From Actinomycetota bacterium (GTDB lineage: Bacteria > Actinomycetota > Actinomycetes > Nanopelagicales > Nanopelagicaceae): 9,335 nt of DNA. Below the pieces are notes generated by a model. That model saw only the letters and a program-made list of their open reading frames with translations, was not told where the DNA came from and did no database searches. The position numbers and the translations under genes were made by a program. Below are positions 5,315 through 9,335 of this stretch, piece after piece (the stretch's first letter is position 1; every line of letters starts with the position of its first letter). The DNA lies in assembly GCA_009700155.1 (NCBI GenBank), contig WLMP01000031.1:1-9335 (forward strand). The letters run 5' to 3'.

Positions 5315-5947
5315 ATGAATTCACCTAGAGGCGATATGAGTGCATACTCAGAGGCTTTTGCTCACGAAGATTATTTCATGCAGCTTGCCAGGCGAAATGG
5401 TGAAGAGGTTGGGACTATTGACCCAACACCTGCTGTTGGTAACCATATTAAGTTTCTTACTAAACTTTTAAATTCAAAGTCTGTAGTCGAAATTGGAACT
5501 GGCTCCGGAGTTGGTGGATTATGGATTTTTCAAGGGATTAGTAATGATGGTGTGTTAACTACTATTGATTCAGAACGTGAGCATTCAAGAATTGCTCGCA
5601 CGATATTTGAAGAAGCAGGAATACCATCAACAAGATATCGAATCATCACTGGAAAATTAATTGAGGTAATTGGAAAGCTTGCAGATAACTCATATGAAGT
5701 TGTAATAATTAGGCCTGCTCTAGATTTATTTGAAATGGTTCAAGAATCTTATAGATTACTTAAATCCGGAGGAATTTTAGTCATTGACCAAGTTCTAAGT
5801 AATGGAAAGGTCGCAGACCCTTCTCAACGCGATCCTGAGAGTATTGCCCGTAGAGATGCAATTAAAGTCATAAAAGAGGATGAGAGATGGTCGGCAACGG
5901 TAGTCCCAGTTGGCGCAGGAGTATTGGTAGCCAATAAACTTACGTAG
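5315..5947 (+). CDS. O-methyltransferase-like SAM-binding protein (Rv1220c-type), metal site altered
   Basis: The protein (210 residues from this start) has the class I SAM-methyltransferase fold. The SAM-binding loop VVEIGTGSGVGG is at 56-67, with an acidic second-strand residue in LTTIDSERE (80-88). The C-terminal VVPVGAGVLVANK ending matches the actinobacterial Rv1220c-like group. Caffeoyl-CoA-type family members use a D-A-D-K and a D-N motif to bind the metal and substrate. Here the first is IIRPAL (132-137), lacking both Asp residues, and the second is VIDQVL (155-160), with Gln for Asn. Metal-dependent methylation of a catechol is therefore doubtful. Starts at 5291, 5315 and 5336 are all in frame. 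I prefer 5315 because the NSPRG segment seems part of the conserved N-terminus, but 5336 has the better ribosome site (GAGG, 4 bases away). It follows pepA closely and abuts htrA with no gap. The substrate is unknown. Confidence 0.82.
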   Translation: MNSPRGDMSAYSEAFAHEDYFMQLARRNGEEVGTIDPTPAVGNHIKFLTKLLNSKSVVEIGTGSGVGGLWIFQGISNDGVLTTIDSEREHSRIARTIFEEAGIPSTRYRIITGKLIEVIGKLADNSYEVVIIRPALDLFEMVQESYRLLKSGGILVIDQVLSNGKVADPSQRDPESIARRDAIKVIKEDERWSATVVPVGAGVLVANKLT

Positions 5948-7072
5948 ATGAAGCAACCATTAAATACCCCTTGGTGGCAACCTGCAGTAGAAAATAAAAC
6001 AAGAATTTATATCCAAAAGCGAAATAATTCCTCACTTTTAGTTTTAGTAGTAGTAGTTGCATTAATTGCTGGGGCAATAGGTGCATCTATTGGTAGGACA
6101 ACAACACAAAATATCGGTGCAAATTTAGTTCAAACAGAGAATGTTGTTGAGCGCGCTCCAGGATCAATTGCAGCACTTGCCGCGAGGTTGATTCCTGCAG
6201 TTGTTTCGATAGCTGTAAGCGGGGGTGGAAATTCTGGGACAGGATCAGGATTTTTCCTAGATAGTGATGGATTTATTTTAACAAATAACCATGTCGTAGA
6301 GTCTGCTGCAAATAGAGGAAGAATTACAGTAGAGACCTCAGATGGAAAGAAATATCCAGCAACATTAGTCGGTCGTGATAGTTCTTATGATCTTGCAGTC
6401 CTAAAAATAAATGTTCAAGCAGCACCTACATTACAGCTAGGTAATAGCGATCAAGTAATGGTTGGTGACTCAGTCATTGCAATTGGATCTCCACTTGGAT
6501 TATCTGGAACTGTGACCGCTGGAATAATTAGTTCAAAGAATCGTGCAGTTACAACTGGAAATGGCTTCGGTGAGTCATCATTTATAAATGCATTGCAGAC
6601 TGATGCTGCAATTAATCCCGGCAACTCCGGCGGACCCCTAGTTGATTCAACGGGTGCAGTTATAGGTGTTAATTCTGCGATTGCAACACTTGGAGTTAGT
6701 TCCCAAGCAGGCTCGATCGGATTAGGTTTTGCAATTCCGATAAATCAAGCGAAAAAAACCGCTGAGCAACTAATTAATACAGGTTCGGCCACATATCCGA
6801 TTATGGGAATCTCTGTAGATACACAATTTACTGGAGCCGGTGCATTAATTTCAAAAGAATCAACTGGAATAACACCTGGTGGGCCAGCTGATAAAGCTGG
6901 ATTACGTAAAGGGGATTTAATTGTCGCCCTTGATGGCTCAGATATTGAGAATTCTGATGAATTAATTGTTGCCATTAGAAGTAAAAATATTGGAGATAAA
7001 GTAAAGGTTAAATACAAGCGCAACAATATAACAAGAGAGGTAGATGTAGTTCTAGCTGCATCTAAGAAATAA
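5948..7072 (+). CDS. HtrA/DegP-type trypsin-like serine protease with one PDZ domain
   Basis: The 374-residue protein is a membrane-anchored extracytoplasmic protease/chaperone for misfolded proteins. Residues 1-27 are cytoplasmic. Residues 28-47 are a single membrane segment (SSLLVLVVVVALIAGAIGAS) without a lipobox, so it is an anchor rather than a cleaved signal. The protease domain (about 75-275) carries the complete triad: H115 in LTNNHVV, D148 in SSYDLAVLKI and S227 in NPGNSGGPLVD. The PDZ domain spans about 284-372, with the GITPGGPADKAGLRKGDLIV block (307-326). The ATG directly follows the upstream stop codon, so translation is probably coupled. In M. tuberculosis the equivalent htrA (Rv1223) sits behind sigE and its anti-sigma gene; neither is present here. 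It is followed after one base by tatB. The gene could be called htrA, degP or degQ. Confidence 0.94.
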   Translation: MKQPLNTPWWQPAVENKTRIYIQKRNNSSLLVLVVVVALIAGAIGASIGRTTTQNIGANLVQTENVVERAPGSIAALAARLIPAVVSIAVSGGGNSGTGSGFFLDSDGFILTNNHVVESAANRGRITVETSDGKKYPATLVGRDSSYDLAVLKINVQAAPTLQLGNSDQVMVGDSVIAIGSPLGLSGTVTAGIISSKNRAVTTGNGFGESSFINALQTDAAINPGNSGGPLVDSTGAVIGVNSAIATLGVSSQAGSIGLGFAIPINQAKKTAEQLINTGSATYPIMGISVDTQFTGAGALISKESTGITPGGPADKAGLRKGDLIVALDGSDIENSDELIVAIRSKNIGDKVKVKYKRNNITREVDVVLAASKK

Positions 7073-7073
7073 A

Positions 7074-7376
7074 ATGTTTAACCTAGGAGCCGGTGAAGTT
7101 TTAGGATTATTTGTTATCGGTATAATCTTGATTGGACCTGATCGTATGCCAAACATTGCAGCTGATGTTGCAAGGTTTTTAATTAAAGCAAAGAATATGG
7201 CCCAAAATGCTACAAATGAGTTAAAGGATAATTTGGGACCTGGCTATGAAGATCTACAGGTAAAGGATTTACACCCCAAAACATTCATTAAAAAGCATAT
7301 TGGTGACGTAATTGATAAAAGTGATTTCGAAATAAAACCAAAGTCGAAACCAAAGATTGACCCAGACATATTATGA
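7074..7376 (+). CDS. tatB: Sec-independent protein translocase subunit TatB
   Basis: TatB with TatC forms the receptor for twin-arginine signal peptides at the cytoplasmic membrane. The 100-residue protein shows the family layout. MFNLGAGEVLGLFVIGIILI (1-20) forms a short N-terminal membrane helix with the conserved polar E8. GPDRMP (21-26) is the hinge matching GPxxLP. An amphipathic helix (about 28-52) follows, then a charged tail ending in alternating Lys/Pro (KPKSKPKIDPD). The phenylalanine at position 2, the E8 spacing and the longer tail favour TatB over TatA. It lies one base after htrA and overlaps mrp by ATGA (7373-7376), so translation is probably coupled. htrA-tatB-mrp is a common actinobacterial order. 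TatA and TatC are not in this window. Confidence 0.9.
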   Translation: MFNLGAGEVLGLFVIGIILIGPDRMPNIAADVARFLIKAKNMAQNATNELKDNLGPGYEDLQVKDLHPKTFIKKHIGDVIDKSDFEIKPKSKPKIDPDIL

Positions 7377-8488
7377 GCACAATAGATGCTATTAATGCAG
7401 CCCTAGCCACAGTCATTGATCCAGAGTTGCATAAACCACTACCTGAATTAGGTATGGTCGATTCTGTAGATTTTAAATCTGGTGTAGCAACGCTAAATAT
7501 CCTACTTACTATTTCTGGCTGCCCCATGAAGGATAAATTAAAGTCAGATATAACTAATTCGCTAAAGAGTATAGAAGAGATAAAGAGTTTAGAGATAGTT
7601 TTTGGAGTAATGAATGAAGAGCAAAGGAATAATGTTAAGAAGTTAATCCGTGGTGGGCGTGAAAAATTTATCCCGTTTGCTCAACCTGATTCTCTAACAA
7701 GAGTATTAGGAATTGCATCGGGTAAGGGTGGAGTAGGAAAGTCTTCAGTTACAGTCAATTTAGCAGTTGCTGCTGCGGCAAAAGGTTTAAAAGTCGGAAT
7801 CTTAGATGCAGATGTTTATGGACATTCGATACCAAGATTAATGGGCATTTTAGATAAGAGACCAACTGCAATTGATCAAACCTTCATTCCTGTTGAGAAT
7901 TACGGGGTTAAAGTAGTTTCAATGGAGATGTTCAAACCAGAAAGATCTGATCCAGTTGCTTATCGAGGACCTCTACTTCATAGAGTATTAGAGCAATTGT
8001 TAAGCGATGCATATTGGGGAGATTTAGACTTATTACTTTTAGATTTACCACCAGGCACAGGAGATATTGCGATATCACTAGGTCAACTAATTCCAACCTC
8101 TGAAATTATTGTAGTAACAACCCCTCAGATTGCAGCAGCTGAAGTTGCAGAACGCGCTGGTCGAATTGCTCACCAAATTAAACAACCTGTAATTGGAGTA
8201 ATTGAAAACATGTCTGACACTGAATGCTCTAAATGTGGTGAAAAGTTATCAGTTTTTGGAAGTGGTGGTGGTGAAGAAACCTCACGACGTCTAAGTCAAC
8301 TAGTTGGTGCAACCGTTCCATTACTGGCAAAAATTCCATTCAACTCCCAACTTAGAGAAGGTGGAGATGAAGGAAATCCAATTGTTTTATCTGATGAAAA
8401 GTATAAAAAAGTCTTTGATGAAATACTTGATCAAATAATAATTAGACCTAAATCTTTGGTTGGAGTCAGGTTAAATATAAATACTTAA
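7373..8488 (+). CDS. mrp: Mrp/NBP35-family iron-sulfur carrier P-loop ATPase (ApbC-like)
   Basis: Mrp/ApbC proteins are cytoplasmic dimers that hold a [4Fe-4S] cluster and pass it to apo-enzymes, using ATP. The 371 residues comprise an N-terminal MIP18/DUF59 domain (about 1-85, with SGCPM at 48-52) and a MinD-type ATPase domain (about 108-355). Visible motifs are the deviant Walker A GKGGVGKS (117-124), ILDADVYGHS (143-152), the Walker B region LLLDLPPGTGD (221-231) and the cluster-binding CxxC at C285/C288 in TECSKCGE. All key residues are intact. Start and context: the ATG overlaps the tatB stop, and the stop (8486-8488) overlaps the convergent DUF1003 gene by 4 bases. It closes the long plus-strand gene series. 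Confidence 0.94.
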   Translation: MSTIDAINAALATVIDPELHKPLPELGMVDSVDFKSGVATLNILLTISGCPMKDKLKSDITNSLKSIEEIKSLEIVFGVMNEEQRNNVKKLIRGGREKFIPFAQPDSLTRVLGIASGKGGVGKSSVTVNLAVAAAAKGLKVGILDADVYGHSIPRLMGILDKRPTAIDQTFIPVENYGVKVVSMEMFKPERSDPVAYRGPLLHRVLEQLLSDAYWGDLDLLLLDLPPGTGDIAISLGQLIPTSEIIVVTTPQIAAAEVAERAGRIAHQIKQPVIGVIENMSDTECSKCGEKLSVFGSGGGEETSRRLSQLVGATVPLLAKIPFNSQLREGGDEGNPIVLSDEKYKKVFDEILDQIIIRPKSLVGVRLNINT

Positions 8489-8979
8489 CTTTTTTTGTTT
8501 AATTTACTTACAATCTCTTCAATTGCGTTAGCTAGCTCGCCATGTAAGTGATCTCTAGTCGTAACCTCACTAATTGCAGTTCTTAAGCTTGCTAACTCTC
8601 TAGTTAAATACTGGGTATCAGCAATATTGCGCTCTTCTCGGTCTCGATCTTCATTAGCCTGAATTCGATCTCTGTCTGCCTGCCTATTTTGTGCTAACAG
8701 AATAAGTGGTGCTGCATATGATGCCTGTAATGAAAGCAATAGGGTTAAAAATATAAATGGATAGTGATCGAATTTTAAATTGTCCGGAGCCATAAAATTC
8801 CAAGTGACCCAAAAGATTACAAATGCGGTCATAAATACTAAGAATCGGGCAGTTCCTAAAAAGCGTGCAAACTTTTCAGACCAGCGACCAAAAGCTTCAG
8901 GATCATATGAGGGCTTTAAACTCCTACGAGCTTCGCGTGGAAACTCAAGTGAGTTTTTATTCAATTTCTCTTTTCCCAT
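8485..8979 (-). CDS. DUF1003 domain-containing membrane protein
   Basis: The 164-residue protein matches DUF1003. After a basic cytoplasmic N-terminus (1-42) come two membrane helices (about 45-63 and 73-95). The family signature LLSLQASYAAPLILLAQNRQ (81-100) is followed by the charged segment ADRDRIQANEDRDREERN (101-118). The rest (about 119-160) is likely a coiled coil. The function is unknown. The gene repeatedly neighbours MgtE-like CBS proteins in actinobacteria, so a role in ion transport or its control is a guess by association. Its ATG is only 2 bases after the stop of the upstream CBS gene, so the two are probably one operon. The 3' end overlaps mrp by 4 bases, leaving no room for a dedicated terminator between them. 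Confidence 0.9.
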   Translation of the reverse strand: MGKEKLNKNSLEFPREARRSLKPSYDPEAFGRWSEKFARFLGTARFLVFMTAFVIFWVTWNFMAPDNLKFDHYPFIFLTLLLSLQASYAAPLILLAQNRQADRDRIQANEDRDREERNIADTQYLTRELASLRTAISEVTTRDHLHGELANAIEEIVSKLNKKS

Positions 8980-8981
8980 AA

Positions 8982-9335
8982 CTATCTAGCCTCACTTTCT
9001 TGCTTTAAAGATTCATCATTTCGCCAATTCTCTGGCAGTAAGTGATCCAGTACATCATCTACAGTCACAACTCCAAGTAAACGATCATTTGAATCAACAA
9101 TTGGAACAGAAAGTAGGTTATAGCTTGCTAAATACAACGATACTTCATTTAAGTTAGCTTCAGTAGAGAGCGGAACAATATCAGTGTCTAAAATTCCACC
9201 TAAAAGCGTTGCAGGTGGTTCTCGCAATAGCCTTTGAATATGAACAACTCCCATAAAGCGACCGGTAGGAGTTTCAATTGGTTGGCGACAAATAAAAACT
9301 TGAGATGCAAGTCCAGCTGAAATCTCCGAGGATCT
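8982..9335 (-). CDS. CBS-domain protein, MgtE N-terminal-like family, C-terminal part (cut by the window edge)
   Basis: The frame stays open to the right edge on the minus strand, giving 117 residues that start mid-protein (RSSEISAG...). It holds the end of one CBS motif (QPIETPTGRFMGVVHIQ) and a whole second one, from ILDTDIVPLS through NLLSVPIVDSNDRLLGVVTV to DDVLDHLLPENW, then a short polar tail. CBS pairs bind adenosyl ligands or Mg2+ and regulate linked domains. The LLREPP...DHLLPExW layout is typical of actinobacterial proteins annotated as CBS or MgtE N-terminal domain proteins, which usually lack the MgtE membrane channel. The ending right after CBS2 confirms that no channel domain follows. 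The ATG at 9254 is internal to the first CBS motif and is not the true start. It is translated just before DUF1003. Confidence 0.85.
   Translation of the reverse strand, partial: RSSEISAGLASQVFICRQPIETPTGRFMGVVHIQRLLREPPATLLGGILDTDIVPLSTEANLNEVSLYLASYNLLSVPIVDSNDRLLGVVTVDDVLDHLLPENWRNDESLKQESEAR

Noticed and set aside
8482..8501. T-run with flanking TTAAC/GTTTAA as a terminator between mrp and DUF1003
   Set aside because: The arms are imperfect, short and A/T only; there is no stable stem.
9254..9335. ATG at 9254 as a true start giving a 90-residue CBS protein
   Set aside because: The frame stays open to the window edge and the upstream residues complete a CBS motif, so this is an internal Met of a cut gene.
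1..9335. A novel defence, mobile or biosynthetic system
   Set aside because: Every sizeable frame belongs to a conserved housekeeping family in a familiar actinobacterial order. I saw no direct repeats, integrase, transposase, toxin-antitoxin pair or CRISPR units.

Overview
The window looks like a compact chromosomal housekeeping region from a low-GC, gene-dense actinobacterium. The lines I sampled by hand are about 38% G+C. The protein families and their order are actinobacterial: the ~310-residue DapD type, a DUF3117 protein, a methyltransferase resembling mycobacterial Rv1220c, and htrA-tatB-mrp followed by DUF1003 and a CBS/MgtE-like gene. From memory, the same families are spread over Mycobacterium tuberculosis Rv1201c to about Rv1234 with many extra genes between them; here they are nearly contiguous. 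Low G+C, very short spacers and overlapping genes suit a streamlined aquatic lineage such as freshwater Nanopelagicales (acI), but that placement is inference.

Layout, left to right. Positions 1-291 (minus) hold the N-terminal part of a LytR-CpsA-Psr envelope protein cut by the window edge. Divergent from it is a membrane-anchored family 2 glycosyltransferase (355-1326, plus). It converges with and overlaps dapD (1319-2251, minus), which makes lysine and diaminopimelate precursors. A 44-bp divergent spacer separates dapD from a LOG-type nucleotide hydrolase (2296-2829). That gene is coupled by an ATGA overlap to an SRPBCC ligand-binding-fold protein (2826-3287).

A long plus-strand series follows: a 69-residue protein resembling only sigma region 4 (3325-3534), DUF3117 (3611-3790), M17 leucyl aminopeptidase (3816-5309), an O-methyltransferase-like protein (5315-5947), a membrane-anchored HtrA protease (5948-7072), TatB (7074-7376) and the Mrp Fe-S carrier ATPase (7373-8488). 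It meets a minus-strand pair: a partial CBS-domain protein entering from the right edge (8982-9335) and a DUF1003 membrane protein (8485-8979).

Functional themes are envelope polymer assembly (LCP, glycosyltransferase), peptidoglycan/lysine precursor supply (dapD), protein quality control and export at the membrane (htrA, tatB, pepA), and cofactor or ion handling (mrp, CBS/MgtE-like, DUF1003). No stretch longer than 76 bases lacks a gene. I see no RNA genes, mobile elements, CRISPR arrays, phage genes or convincing intrinsic terminators. I did not find a clear new defence or biosynthetic system. The points most worth a second look are the orphan sigma-region-4 protein, the methyltransferase with eroded metal-site motifs, a palindrome over the promoter of the DUF3117-pepA unit, and genes that appear to be transcribed without a leader.
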